A stretch of DNA of 64,000 nt from Ectopseudomonas guguanensis (GCF_900104265.1 NZ_FNJJ01000013.1:62001-126000), one strand, 5' to 3'. Shown: positions 15,739-24,830, counted from the first letter of the stretch. Translations and numbers: made by a program. The notes: generated from the letters alone by a model not told the origin.

Positions 15739-18458
15739 CCAGTCAGAATCCCGCCTGCCAAACGGCTGCCCCGCTGTTGCGCACCAAGCTGTATCCCGCC
15801 CATGCCGAGGGCGCTCCTCTGCTGCAGCGCTCGGCCTTGCTCGAGCGCCTGCTGGAGGCGCGCGAGCAACGCCTGATCGTACTCAGCGCACCCGCCGGCT
15901 TCGGCAAGAGCACCGTCCTGAGCCAGCTGCGCAGTCGCTTGCAGGGGCAGGGCGCGCGCGTCGCCTGGTTGTCCTGCGATGAAAGCGACGGTGAGCCGGC
16001 GCGGCTTCTGCAATATCTGGTGGCCGCGATCGGGGCGGTCTGCCCCGGCTTCGGCAGCAGTGCCACGGCGCTGCTGCAGGGCGAGGTCAGCTGGCCGCTG
16101 GAGGCGGTCATCGATGCCTTTCTCGACGACCTGCGAGGGCTGTCGGACGACCTCTATCTGATGCTCGACGACTTTCACCGGGTTCACCATCCCTCTCTGG
16201 GCCAGTGCTCGCGCTATCTGATCGAGCGTCTGCCCAGGCAGGTGAGGCTGGTGGTCAGCACCCGTCATCAGCCACGCTTTCTCGACGAGCAGCCGGCGCT
16301 CGGCGCCTGGGCGTTCTGGCTCAAGGCCGAAGACCTGCGCCTGACGCGTGCGGAGACTGCAGCCTACTTTCGCGACATCAAGTGCATCGTTCTCGAAGAA
16401 AGCGAACTCGACCAGCTGTATGCGCGCACCGAAGGCTGGATCACCGCCTTGCATCTGGCGGCCCTTGCCCTGCCGCGTCAGCGCGATCGCGCCGCCTTTC
16501 TTGCCGGCCTCTCCGGTGCCGAGCGCAACATCGCCGATTACCTCGCCGAAGACGTGGTGGCCAGCCTGCCCGAAGCCCTGCAGCTGTTTCTCGACCAGAC
16601 CTCGGTACTCGACGAATTCAATGCCGAGCTGTGCAATGCGCTGACCGGGCGCCAGGACGGCCGCGACATGCTGCGCCGCCTGCAGGGCGAGCAGCTGTTC
16701 GTGATCGCCCTGGACGAGCAGGGCGAGTGGTTCCGTTATCACCACCTGTTCGCCGAGTTCCTTCAGGGCCGCCTGGCCAGGCGCGGCGATCCTGCGCACC
16801 TGCTGCATGCGGCGGCGCGCTGGTGCGAAAGCCACGACCTGGCGGACAAGTCGATCAAGTACGCCCTGCGCGCACGTGACTATGCCTTCGCCGCCGAACT
16901 GCTGGAGCGCCAGGGCGCCAGGCTGATCGCCGGCAACCGCGTCTACGGCATTCTCGCCATTCTCAAGGACATCCCGCCGCTGGTGATCACCGAGCAGCCG
17001 GTGTTCCAGATCTTCTATGCCTGGCAACTGGCCTTCGAGCAGAAATTCGCCGAGTCCGAGGCACTGATCGAGGAAGTCAGCACGCGCCTGACCCAGGGGC
17101 GTGGCAAGGGCATGCACTTCGGCCTGATCGAACTGCTGGCGGCCGCCCAGGTGCTCAAGGCGCTGGTACTGCTCTATCAGGACAAGCTCGAGGCCTGCCT
17201 CAAGGTTGCCGGCCACTGGCTGTCCCTGGTGCCGCAGAACCAGCCGGTGTTCCGCGCCAGCCTGGCCTGCGTGCAGGCCGCGGCATTCGCCCTGCTCGGC
17301 GAGTTCGGTGAGGCGGCCAAGGCCATTGCCGTGGCGCGGGAGAACCTGCGCCAGTGCGAGAGCGAATACCTGCACGTGATGGCCAGCCTGATCGAGGCGC
17401 TGATCTGCAAGGAATATGGCGAGCTGGAGCGTGGCCGCGCGCTGGCCGAGTCGGCACGGGCGCGGGTCGAGCAGGTGTTCGGCCGGCGCAGCCGGGTCGG
17501 CGGGCCGCTCGGGCTGGCCTACGCCGACCTTCTGTACGAGCAGGACCGGCATGGCGCAATCCTCGCCGAGCTGCCGCTGGCCACCACCTGGCGCGATGTC
17601 GCCACGCCGGTGGAGCTGATCAGTCGCGGCAAGCTGGTGATGGCACGCGCCCGCTTCTTCGCCGGCGCGGCCGAGCAGGGGCTGGAGGAACTCGATGAGT
17701 GGCTGGCCGGTCTGCAGGGGCCGGGCTACGAGCGGGTGTTCGCCATCGCCATGGGCTGCAAGGTGCAGTTCCTGCTGTGGCTGCGCAGGCCCAACGAGGC
17801 GCAGCGCATCTACCTGCAGCTGGAGCGCCACCTCGCAGCGCTGCCCATCGAACGCTATGGCGATGCGCATACGGCACTGGCGCTGAGCGAGGCGCGCCTG
17901 GCGCTCAGCGAGCGCAGGGTGGAAAAAGCCCAGGCCAGCCTGGAGGCATGCCTGGCCAAGCAGGGCGCGGAGCACCAGCGCGACCGACGCCTGCGTCTGA
18001 GCCTGTTACTTTCTGTGGCGTACTGGCGCAAAGGTAACAGCGAAAAAGCCTTCGCGCTGTTGCGGACGACGCTCGAGGAAGCCTGGCAATGCGGCTATCG
18101 CCGCCTGTTCCAGGACGATGCGCTGTGGCTGCTGCCGCTCTGGGACGCCTGGAAAGGTGCCGAGCCCAAGCGCGCCGCAGCCTGGCAAGGCGTTGCCGAA
18201 ACGCTTCGCGAGCAGTGCCGCAGGCTGGCCATCGATCCGGACAGTTTCGATGAAAATCAAGATGTTAGTCATCGCGAGCGAGAAATCCTGCGGCTCGTGG
18301 CGGCCGGTCTGTCGAATCGCGATATCGCCCAGGCCGTGCATCTGTCCGAGGCCACCATCAAATGGCACCTGCATAACCTGTTTTCCAAACTGGGCGTACG
18401 CAGCCGTACTCAAGCCGTGCTCAAGGGCAAGAGTCTGGGGCTGCTGAGCGAGGCGTGA
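15735..18458 (+). CDS. MalT/LAL-type LuxR family ATP-dependent regulator 2
   Basis: 907 residues with the same order of domains as its neighbour: Walker A SAPAGFGKST (residues 51-60), Walker B LYLMLDDFHRV, helical repeats, and a C-terminal LuxR HTH (from residue about 844: VSHREREILRLVAAGLSN...TIKWHLHNLFSKLGV). The two proteins share the overall plan but differ clearly in sequence, so they look like an old tandem duplication that may act as a pair. Translationally coupled to regulator 1. The next gene on the same strand begins the envelope locus 237 bases downstream. Confidence 0.9.
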   Translation: MTSQNPACQTAAPLLRTKLYPAHAEGAPLLQRSALLERLLEAREQRLIVLSAPAGFGKSTVLSQLRSRLQGQGARVAWLSCDESDGEPARLLQYLVAAIGAVCPGFGSSATALLQGEVSWPLEAVIDAFLDDLRGLSDDLYLMLDDFHRVHHPSLGQCSRYLIERLPRQVRLVVSTRHQPRFLDEQPALGAWAFWLKAEDLRLTRAETAAYFRDIKCIVLEESELDQLYARTEGWITALHLAALALPRQRDRAAFLAGLSGAERNIADYLAEDVVASLPEALQLFLDQTSVLDEFNAELCNALTGRQDGRDMLRRLQGEQLFVIALDEQGEWFRYHHLFAEFLQGRLARRGDPAHLLHAAARWCESHDLADKSIKYALRARDYAFAAELLERQGARLIAGNRVYGILAILKDIPPLVITEQPVFQIFYAWQLAFEQKFAESEALIEEVSTRLTQGRGKGMHFGLIELLAAAQVLKALVLLYQDKLEACLKVAGHWLSLVPQNQPVFRASLACVQAAAFALLGEFGEAAKAIAVARENLRQCESEYLHVMASLIEALICKEYGELERGRALAESARARVEQVFGRRSRVGGPLGLAYADLLYEQDRHGAILAELPLATTWRDVATPVELISRGKLVMARARFFAGAAEQGLEELDEWLAGLQGPGYERVFAIAMGCKVQFLLWLRRPNEAQRIYLQLERHLAALPIERYGDAHTALALSEARLALSERRVEKAQASLEACLAKQGAEHQRDRRLRLSLLLSVAYWRKGNSEKAFALLRTTLEEAWQCGYRRLFQDDALWLLPLWDAWKGAEPKRAAAWQGVAETLREQCRRLAIDPDSFDENQDVSHREREILRLVAAGLSNRDIAQAVHLSEATIKWHLHNLFSKLGVRSRTQAVLKGKSLGLLSEA

Positions 18459-18606
18459 AGGGCGGCACGGAAAAACGAGCGGCATGCTCCATCCCTTGGA
18501 TGGGCTGGCAGCTGGATGGCGGGTCAGTAGCTTGTAGCCATCTCGAAGCGCGATGCGTTTCGTGAATCCAAACCTGGCGTACCTAGGGAAGCCGCGACAG
18601 GTCTGG

Positions 18607-18649
18607 TGATCGGCATGGGCCGATCAGGCTGCTCGTGACAGGACGTCAC
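18607..18649 (+). other. Two small hairpins ahead of the envelope locus
   Basis: TGATCGGC ATGG GCCGATCA (18607-18626, 8 perfect pairs) and GTGAC AGGAC GTCAC (18635-18649) lie 50-90 bases before the first gene of the locus. They may be a regulator site or leader structure; no T run follows. Confidence 0.4.
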
Positions 18650-18695
18650 CGGCAGAGCCCGGGGACCCCCCATTTGAACTGTGGAGATAACAACA

Positions 18696-19118
18696 ATGAT
18701 GACCCTGAAAAAACTCGCTCTTGCCGCCGCCGTCATGACCGTCCCGTTTATGGCTCAGGCGCAGATGCAGTCCCTCGACGACGCAGCCCTGGCCGATGTG
18801 ACCGGTCAAGCCGGTATCAGCATTGCCGGTAACTTCGATGCCACCATCGGCTCCATCGTCTACACCGACACCGAAGCCGGCGTCACTGACGGCAGCAACA
18901 GCCTGAGCCTCAATACCGTCACCCTGTCCGGCTTCAACATCAGTGAAAACAGCCCGCTGACCATCGACGTGGTCGACAACAAACTGGAAATCGGCCTGCC
19001 GGGCATCAATGGCGGGGTTTCGGTTGAGTCGGTGAAGATCGGTGCCAACAGCATCGGCGGCGTGGCCATCAACGGTCTGGACATGGCCGGCTCCACCGTC
19101 AAGATCTGGGGTCACTGA
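18696..19118 (+). CDS. Small secreted protein, DUF6160/FilA-like
   Basis: 140 residues from the ATG at 18696 (GGAG 9 bases before). A clean signal peptide (cleavage after about residue 23, FMAQA-Q) is followed directly by MQSLDDAALADVTGQAGISI, the LxDxxLxDVTGQ(A)G hallmark that I associate with DUF6160 and Acinetobacter FilA. The mature part is Ser/Thr/Asn/Gly-rich with alternating hydrophobic residues, suggesting beta structure; it has no cysteine. It is the first gene of the envelope locus, next to a C39 peptidase and outer membrane barrels, so it is the best candidate for the exported or assembled subunit. Function is inferred. Confidence 0.72.
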   Translation: MMTLKKLALAAAVMTVPFMAQAQMQSLDDAALADVTGQAGISIAGNFDATIGSIVYTDTEAGVTDGSNSLSLNTVTLSGFNISENSPLTIDVVDNKLEIGLPGINGGVSVESVKIGANSIGGVAINGLDMAGSTVKIWGH

Positions 19119-19198
19119 TCCTCGCCTGATCTGTTGCACAGGGGCTCTGCCGCCATGGCGGGGCTCCTGCCTCGTTCTACGCAGTTGCGGATTGACCA

Positions 19199-19960
19199 AT
19201 GATCGAGATTCTCGTGGGCAGCCTGATCGGTTTGTACGGTTTCAGCGAGGCTGTCGACATCAAACCGCAGCCCGCCGGCACCGTGAACATCACCCAGCCG
19301 CTGGTGCCCAACGGCCCGCTGCGCGAGTCGGTGGTGCTCGAACCGATGAGCCAGCTGCAGTTTCGCAACGTCATTCGCCAGGCCTATGACTACAGCTGCG
19401 GCTCTGCGGCGCTGACCACGCTGCTGGATTACTACCTCGGGCGCAATCTGGAAGAGCGCCAGGTGATGGAGGGGCTGCTGCATTTCGGCGAGGCCGAGAA
19501 GATCGTCGAGCGCCGCGGTTTCTCCCTGCTCGACATGAAGCGCTTCGTCACTGCCCTGGGCTACAAGAGCGGTGGTTTCCGCGCCGGCTTCGATGACCTG
19601 GCGCAACTGGAGCATCCGGCCATCGTGCCCATCGAATACGCCGGCTTCAAACATTTCGTGGTGGTGCGCGACGTCTACAACGAGCACGTGTTCGTCGCTG
19701 ACCCGGCACTGGGCAACATCAGTTTCACGCGCGTGCGCTTCGAGGAAATCTGGGATCAGAACGTGCTGTTCGTGATCTTCCCCAGCGGCAACGAGCCGCC
19801 CAACGCCATGGCGCTGACCGACCGCGACCTGCGCATCATCGACGACCGTACCATCAGCATGCTGGCTTTTCGCGAGTTTCCGCAGATGGCCAAGTTCACC
19901 ACGAATCAGGCCGACCAACTGGGGTCGGGAGGCGACATCCAATACATTCGCCGCAAGTGA
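19199..19960 (+). CDS. C39-family cysteine peptidase (FilB/FapD-like)
   Basis: 253 residues. Papain-like C39 domain without an ABC transporter: catalytic Cys67 in YDYSCGSAAL, His152 in GFKHFVVVRD, Asp168 in FVADPALGN. The N-terminus has a short hydrophobic stretch (residues 2-16) that could export it. C39 domains cut after double-Gly type leaders, and the stand-alone FapD of Pseudomonas is needed for amyloid secretion. Here it follows the small secreted protein by 80 bases and precedes two outer membrane barrels, so processing or secretion of that protein is the natural guess. No strong ribosome site is seen before the ATG. Confidence 0.85.
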   Translation: MIEILVGSLIGLYGFSEAVDIKPQPAGTVNITQPLVPNGPLRESVVLEPMSQLQFRNVIRQAYDYSCGSAALTTLLDYYLGRNLEERQVMEGLLHFGEAEKIVERRGFSLLDMKRFVTALGYKSGGFRAGFDDLAQLEHPAIVPIEYAGFKHFVVVRDVYNEHVFVADPALGNISFTRVRFEEIWDQNVLFVIFPSGNEPPNAMALTDRDLRIIDDRTISMLAFREFPQMAKFTTNQADQLGSGGDIQYIRRK

Positions 19961-19998
19961 TTTGCCCGGCATAACAATAACGATCTGGGGATAGCGTC

Positions 19999-21003
19999 AT
20001 GGGAGTTTGGGGGTATGCATGGCTGGCCATGCTGACGCTGGTCGCGGCACAGCCTTTGCTGGCCGAGGAGGCCACGGTCGACGATGCGCGCGATGCGTTG
20101 AGCAAGAAGGAGGATGACGCCGACAGCGCCAAGGCGCTGGAGGAGGTCTTCCAGGCGGCAGAGAAGAGCTACACCTTGCTCAAGAAGGGCGAGCGCACCC
20201 TGACCTACGGCTTCGACTATTCGCTGCTGCGCGACACGCAGATCCAGACCGTGCGCACCGGGCAGAACGTGTTCAGCGTGATCGGCCAGAGCGAGGCGCA
20301 GCACACCTTCACCAACTCCTTCACCTTCGACTACGGGGTCTGGGACAACCTCACCTTCAGCATGCGCCTGCCGTTCGTGGCCAAGTACGACACCGAGCGT
20401 GACCTGAACAGCTACAGCCTGGGCGATATCTCCGCCAGTTTCCGCTGGCAGCCCTGGTCGTCGGTACGCGGTCGGCCGGTCACCACGCTGTTCGCCACCC
20501 TCGGCCTGCCCACAGGCGACAGCCCATACGACGTCAGCCTGGACAACGGCCTGGCCACCGGTAACGGCTACTACAGCCTGGGCGTGGGGGCCAACCTGTC
20601 CTATGTGATCGATCCGGTGGTGCTGTTCGGCTCGCTTGGCTACACCTACAACCTGCCGGTGCGTGATGCTGATCAGGTGCGCGGCGGCCGCCTGCTGAAG
20701 GAGGTCGATCCGGGCTCCAGCCTGTCGATGAGCATGGGCTTCGCCTATGCACTGTCCTATGACGTGTCCCTGGCCACGTCCTTCCAGATGGCCCACAACC
20801 TGGCGCCGAAGTTCAAGTTCAGTGACGCCACGCTCGAGGGCCGGGAGCAGACCAGTGCGGTGATGAACTTCTCACTGGGGCTGCGTACCGCGCCCAATAC
20901 CATCGTCAACGTCAATGCCGGTTTCGGCATGACCGAAGATTCGCCCGATGTCCTGCTCGGGGTTTCCATGCCCCTGGATATCAAGGGTCTCAAGGCCGAG
21001 TAA
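19999..21003 (+). CDS. Outer membrane barrel with N-terminal coiled coil (FilC/FapF-like plan)
   Basis: 334 residues. Signal peptide to about residue 22 (QPLLAEE), then a charged helical stretch with heptad spacing (about residues 25-62, ARDALSKKEDDADSAKALEE), then a long series of amphipathic beta strands (LTYGFDYSLLRD, FTFDYGVWDNLTFSMRLPF, YSLGVGANLSYV, VSLATSFQMAHNL) ending in VSMPLDIKGLKAE. This order, coiled coil followed by barrel, is that of FapF, the porin that secretes amyloid subunits, although I cannot show direct homology. It could also be a general PF13557-like transporter. Confidence 0.7.
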   Translation: MGVWGYAWLAMLTLVAAQPLLAEEATVDDARDALSKKEDDADSAKALEEVFQAAEKSYTLLKKGERTLTYGFDYSLLRDTQIQTVRTGQNVFSVIGQSEAQHTFTNSFTFDYGVWDNLTFSMRLPFVAKYDTERDLNSYSLGDISASFRWQPWSSVRGRPVTTLFATLGLPTGDSPYDVSLDNGLATGNGYYSLGVGANLSYVIDPVVLFGSLGYTYNLPVRDADQVRGGRLLKEVDPGSSLSMSMGFAYALSYDVSLATSFQMAHNLAPKFKFSDATLEGREQTSAVMNFSLGLRTAPNTIVNVNAGFGMTEDSPDVLLGVSMPLDIKGLKAE

Positions 21004-21021
21004 GCAGCGAGCGAACCTGAC

Positions 21022-22611
21022 ATGACTCATCTAGCCAAGCTGCAGGCGCTGCTGCTGGTGGGGCTCGGCGCGGCCTGCGTCCTGCCTGCCCAGGCGCAAC
21101 TGGCCAACAACCTGACCATCGGCAACCCCAAGGCCATGGCCATGGGCAACGCCGTCACTGCCGATGTCACCGGCATCGATGCGGTGCACTACAACCCGGC
21201 GGCGCTGAGCAAGCTCAAGGGGCGGCAGACCACGGTCAAGCTGCTCAGCGGCGTGATGGACATCCGCGCCAAGTTCGACGCCAAGGAAGACTACGGCTTC
21301 ATGGGCTACGACGATGACCCCTTCAAGCATTCCAGCAGCCGCACGCTGACGCCGACCATGTATCTGCCAGGCCTCGGCGGCATGACCGAGCTGCCGGTGC
21401 TGGTGGCGCCGCTGGCCGGGCTGTCGATCAACCCGCCGGGTTCGAAATTCACCTTCGCCACCAACGTCTATGCGCCGATGGCTCTGGGTTATTCGCGCGA
21501 TTCGGACAGCGATCCCGGGCGTTTCCAGGGGCGTCAGGTGTCGTTGCAGCGCATCACCTACTTCTCGCCATCGCTGGCCTATCAGGTCAATGACGAGCTG
21601 TCGCTGGGGTTGTCCATCGGCTTCTCGCATCAGGCCGTGGCGCTCAACCAGGACTTTCGCAACCCCGGCATGCTCACCGGTCTGACCCGAATCCTCAACG
21701 AGGCGCTGTGCCTGCCGGGGCTGGAAGAGATCACCGGGCCATTCATCAACGTCTGCAATGGCAAGATCGGCCCCTTCGACTCGCTGGCCAATCTCGATCT
21801 GGATCTGCAGCAGAGCCTGTCGCCGACCTACAACCTGGGCATTCTCTGGGAGCCCAGCGACTGGTTCGCCTGGGGAGCGACCTACCAGAGCGAGGCGCGC
21901 ATGAACCTGCAGGGCAAGTACCGCGTCGACTACAGCGAGGACTGGGCAGGCTTCTGGTCCGGCCTGCAGGGCTCGCTGTTCGGTCAGATCCTCAGCCCGC
22001 TGTTTCCCTACGGCGCGGACGAGGAGAGCGGCAACGCCTCGCTGAAACTGACCTATCCGGACGCCTTCAGCACCGGCATCAAGCTGCGCCCGTTCGACAA
22101 GTGGCAGTTCAACCTGGACCTGCGCTGGGTCGGCTACAGCGACTGGAACAGCTTCGAGATCGAGTTCGATCGCGAGCTGGATCTGCTGCGCATCGCCAAG
22201 ACCTTCGGCGGTGGCAAGGCCACCGATCGCAGCCTCATTCTCGACCGTGGCTACCGCGATACCTGGAGCTGGGGCGTCGGTGCGCAATACGACGTCAATG
22301 ATCGCCTGGCCCTGCGCGCCGGCTACGAATATCGCCCCTCGGCCATCCCGAAGAACCGGGCGGACGTGCTGGCGCCGGTGGGCGATGCCGATCTCTACGG
22401 GCTCGGTCTGGGCTATCGCTGGGACAAGGACACCACCATCGACGTCGGCTTCAACTACTTCGTTTCCAGGCAGAGCATTCCCGCGGGCAGCAGCTGCAAC
22501 GTCAGCTGCGAAGGCCTGGACAACCTAGTCTACAACCCCTATGCCGGGCTCAATATCGAAACCACGGTCAAGGCCTATATCTTCGCCATGACCTATACCT
22601 CGAGGTTCTGA
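21022..22611 (+). CDS. OmpP1/FadL-family outer membrane protein (FilD-like)
   Basis: 529 residues, signal peptide to about residue 26 (LPAQAQ). The N-terminal hatch begins with the FadL signature region (GNPKAMAMGNAVTADVTGIDAVHYNPAAL), the rest is a 14-strand type barrel ending in a C-terminal aromatic (YTSRF), as outer membrane proteins do. FadL channels take up long-chain fatty acids or other hydrophobic compounds. A single Cys pair near the end (NVSC..) plus Cys in the middle (ALCLPG, FINVCNG) may form surface disulfides. Its place in the locus, 18 bases after the previous barrel, is that of filD in Acinetobacter. Confidence 0.85.
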   Translation: MTHLAKLQALLLVGLGAACVLPAQAQLANNLTIGNPKAMAMGNAVTADVTGIDAVHYNPAALSKLKGRQTTVKLLSGVMDIRAKFDAKEDYGFMGYDDDPFKHSSSRTLTPTMYLPGLGGMTELPVLVAPLAGLSINPPGSKFTFATNVYAPMALGYSRDSDSDPGRFQGRQVSLQRITYFSPSLAYQVNDELSLGLSIGFSHQAVALNQDFRNPGMLTGLTRILNEALCLPGLEEITGPFINVCNGKIGPFDSLANLDLDLQQSLSPTYNLGILWEPSDWFAWGATYQSEARMNLQGKYRVDYSEDWAGFWSGLQGSLFGQILSPLFPYGADEESGNASLKLTYPDAFSTGIKLRPFDKWQFNLDLRWVGYSDWNSFEIEFDRELDLLRIAKTFGGGKATDRSLILDRGYRDTWSWGVGAQYDVNDRLALRAGYEYRPSAIPKNRADVLAPVGDADLYGLGLGYRWDKDTTIDVGFNYFVSRQSIPAGSSCNVSCEGLDNLVYNPYAGLNIETTVKAYIFAMTYTSRF

Positions 22612-22615
22612 GGCG

Positions 22616-23767
22616 ATGCGCAGTCTGATCTTCATCCTGGCCTTGCTGCCCCTGATGCCGGCCACGGCCGGCAGCCGCTACCTGACCTGGGTCGATGACC
22701 TTGGGCGGGTGCACAACACCTTCGTCGACGGCCGTTTCGCCGAGCAGCAGAGCCAGGCCAGGCGCCGCGCCGAACAGAGCGACCAGGCGCGGCTCGGTGA
22801 CGGTGGTGCCTGGCCGGGCAGTGCGCCAGGCACGGGGGAGAGCAAGCGCCGCTATTTCACCTGGGTCGATGGCAATGGCCAACTGCACAACAGCTTCTAT
22901 GCCGGCACGCAGCTCGCCGGTGCGTCGGGTCGCGATCAGGTGCTGGCCAGCGGGGAGCGGGCAGGGGAGTACATCGACTCGGCCGTGCTGGAGGGGCGCG
23001 GCTTTGCCCGCGACAGCTACGACAGCCCCTATTACACCTGGGTCGACGAACAGGGAAGGACGCACAATTCGCCCGTACCCGCCCAGCCGCGGGCCGTTGC
23101 TTCCAGTACGACTGCTTCATCGGTGCGCTACAGCGAAGGCCGGCAGATCGAATTCGAGCGCAGCAAGCCTTCGTTGCCGATGCTCGATGGCCAGCCCACG
23201 GCAGCCATGCAGGCGCTGCTGGAAGGCAGCCAGGCACGTGGCGAGAGCCTGTACGGCGAATTGTCGACACGCTGCTGCGGGCAGTTGCGCGATAGCGATT
23301 TCAGCGTGCTGTCGGTGGAGGAGCCGCGCTACGAAGAGCTGGATCGTTTCTCGCCCAGCTTCGACTTTCCCATGGGCCGCAGTTACTACGCGGCGCTGAA
23401 ACTGCCGGCATCGCGGCAGAGTTACGGCCTGCGCGTGCGCAGTTTCGCCAACCGCCAGGTGGTCTACCCGTCGCTGCTGTTTCTCGACGAGGCCAAGCGA
23501 CCGACCCGCCTGGTCAGCGATGCGGTGTACCGGCTGCACCCGGAAACCTGGTATCGCTACGCCTTCATCGAGGGCACGGTGCAGGTGCGGGCCGAGCGTG
23601 GCGAGCGCTATGTCCTGCTGATCACTACCGATGAAGATCGCAGCCTGCAGACGCTGGACAACAAGCCGTTCAAGCGGCCGCTGCAGGATCTGGCGGTGGA
23701 TGAGGCGGGCATGCAGCGACATGCGCATGCCGACGAGGGGGCGTTCGAGCTGGCGATCGTGCGCTGA
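22616..23767 (+). CDS. Secreted protein with three YxTWVD repeats (FilE-like)
   Basis: 383 residues, signal peptide to about residue 19 (ATAGS). The N-terminal half carries three copies of a Y-x-TWVD-xx-G-xx-HN motif with the Trp at residues 25, 83 and 142, a period of 58-59 residues; this resembles DUF4124-type modules found in murein or surface proteins. The C-terminal half (about 180-383) is a separate domain with RYEELDRFSPSFDFPMG and LLITTDEDRSLQTLDNKPF, where a stable beta fold looks likely. A pair of cysteines (RCCGQL) is its only cysteine site. Last gene of the locus, 4 bases after the FadL-like gene. Role unknown; possibly a cell-surface adaptor. Confidence 0.7.
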   Translation: MRSLIFILALLPLMPATAGSRYLTWVDDLGRVHNTFVDGRFAEQQSQARRRAEQSDQARLGDGGAWPGSAPGTGESKRRYFTWVDGNGQLHNSFYAGTQLAGASGRDQVLASGERAGEYIDSAVLEGRGFARDSYDSPYYTWVDEQGRTHNSPVPAQPRAVASSTTASSVRYSEGRQIEFERSKPSLPMLDGQPTAAMQALLEGSQARGESLYGELSTRCCGQLRDSDFSVLSVEEPRYEELDRFSPSFDFPMGRSYYAALKLPASRQSYGLRVRSFANRQVVYPSLLFLDEAKRPTRLVSDAVYRLHPETWYRYAFIEGTVQVRAERGERYVLLITTDEDRSLQTLDNKPFKRPLQDLAVDEAGMQRHAHADEGAFELAIVR

Positions 23768-23805
23768 GCGCGAGGCGCACGCAGGCGCCATGGCGGGATG
23801 TACCT

Positions 23806-23832
23806 GCCGTGCGCACCAGTGGCGCGCACGGC
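23806..23832. other. Strong hairpin between convergent operons
   Basis: GCCGTGCGC / GCGCACGGC, nine perfect pairs with a 9-base loop and no T run, between the envelope locus and the ATP-grasp operon. Possible transcription barrier. Confidence 0.5.
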
Positions 23833-23839
23833 GTACGAG

Positions 23840-24826
23840 TCAGATTTCCTTGCTGACGACGTGGCCGAACAGTTCCTGGGAGAAGCGCACGCGCTCCTCC
23901 GGGGTTTCCTGAATGCCCTTGGCTTTGAGTTCCTCCAGGTGGGCTTCCACGGCGTGGGCGCGATGGGTCAGGCCGCAGTCGTTGGCGATCTGGATGTTCA
24001 GGCCGGGGCGGGCGTTGAGCTCGAGAATCAGCGGGCCCTTGTCCTGGTCCAGCACCATGTCCACACCGATGTAGCCCAGGCCGCACAGCTCGTAGCAGCC
24101 GGCGGCGAGCTTCATGAAGCCGTCCCAGTTCGGCAGTTGCACGCCGTCCACCGCATTGGTGGTGTCCGGGTGCTTGCTGATCTTGTTGTTCAGCCAGGTG
24201 CCGCGCAGGGTCACGCCGGTGGCCAGGTCGACACCCACGCCGATGGCGCCCTGGTGCAGGTTGGCCTTGCCGTTGGACTGGCGCGTCGGCAGGCGCAGCA
24301 TGGCCATCACCGGGTAGCCCATCAGCACGATGATGCGGATGTCCGGCACGCCTTCGTAGCTGATGCTCTTGAAGATGGTGTCCGGGGTCACACGGTACTC
24401 GATCAGCGCACGGTCGCGGTGGCCGCCGAGCGAGTACAGGCCGGAGAGGATGCTGGAAATCTGCTGCTCCAGCTCCTCGTGGCTGACGATCTTGCCGGAT
24501 ACCGTCTTGAAGCGATCCTCGAAACGGTCGGCGATGACCATGATGCCGTCACCGCCGGCGCCCTGCGCCGGCTTGATGACGAAGTCGTTGCGCCCGGCGA
24601 TGATCTCGTCGAGCTTGTCGATTTCCTTCTCGGTTTCGATGATGCCGTACAGCTCCGGCACATCGATGCCGGCCTCGATGGCCCGCTCCTTGGTGATGAT
24701 CTTGTCGTCGACGATGGGGTACAGGTGCCGTTTGTTGTACTTCAGCACATAGTCCGCATTGCGTCGGTTGATGCCCATGATGCCTTTGGCTTCAAGGGCC
24801 TTCCACGTCTTGATCAGGCCGAACAT
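23840..24826 (-). CDS. Alpha-L-glutamate ligase-like (RimK-related) ATP-grasp protein
   Basis: 328 residues. ATP-grasp fold: FVIKPAQGAGGDGIMVI holds the nucleotide-binding Lys and Gly-rich loop, and PLILELNARPGLNIQIA is the metal-binding Glu/Asn motif near the C-terminus. Such enzymes join an amino acid to a carboxylate with ATP. Members of this subgroup always sit with a transglutaminase-7TM protein and an aspartic protease, exactly as here (gap of 4 bases). The acceptor is unknown; a protein or peptide tail is suggested by the RimK relation. Last gene of the operon. Confidence 0.85.
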   Translation of the reverse strand: MFGLIKTWKALEAKGIMGINRRNADYVLKYNKRHLYPIVDDKIITKERAIEAGIDVPELYGIIETEKEIDKLDEIIAGRNDFVIKPAQGAGGDGIMVIADRFEDRFKTVSGKIVSHEELEQQISSILSGLYSLGGHRDRALIEYRVTPDTIFKSISYEGVPDIRIIVLMGYPVMAMLRLPTRQSNGKANLHQGAIGVGVDLATGVTLRGTWLNNKISKHPDTTNAVDGVQLPNWDGFMKLAAGCYELCGLGYIGVDMVLDQDKGPLILELNARPGLNIQIANDCGLTHRAHAVEAHLEELKAKGIQETPEERVRFSQELFGHVVSKEI

Positions 24827-24830
24827 GGCG

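Noticed and set aside
15663..17975. 770-codon open frame antisense to LuxR regulator 2
   Set aside because: Mirror of a real gene in GC-rich DNA; low-complexity Arg/Gln/Ala composition and no ribosome site.
18525..18545. GG-N10-GC match upstream of the envelope locus
   Set aside because: Weak -12 region and frequent by chance in GC-rich DNA; not listed as sigma-54 promoter.
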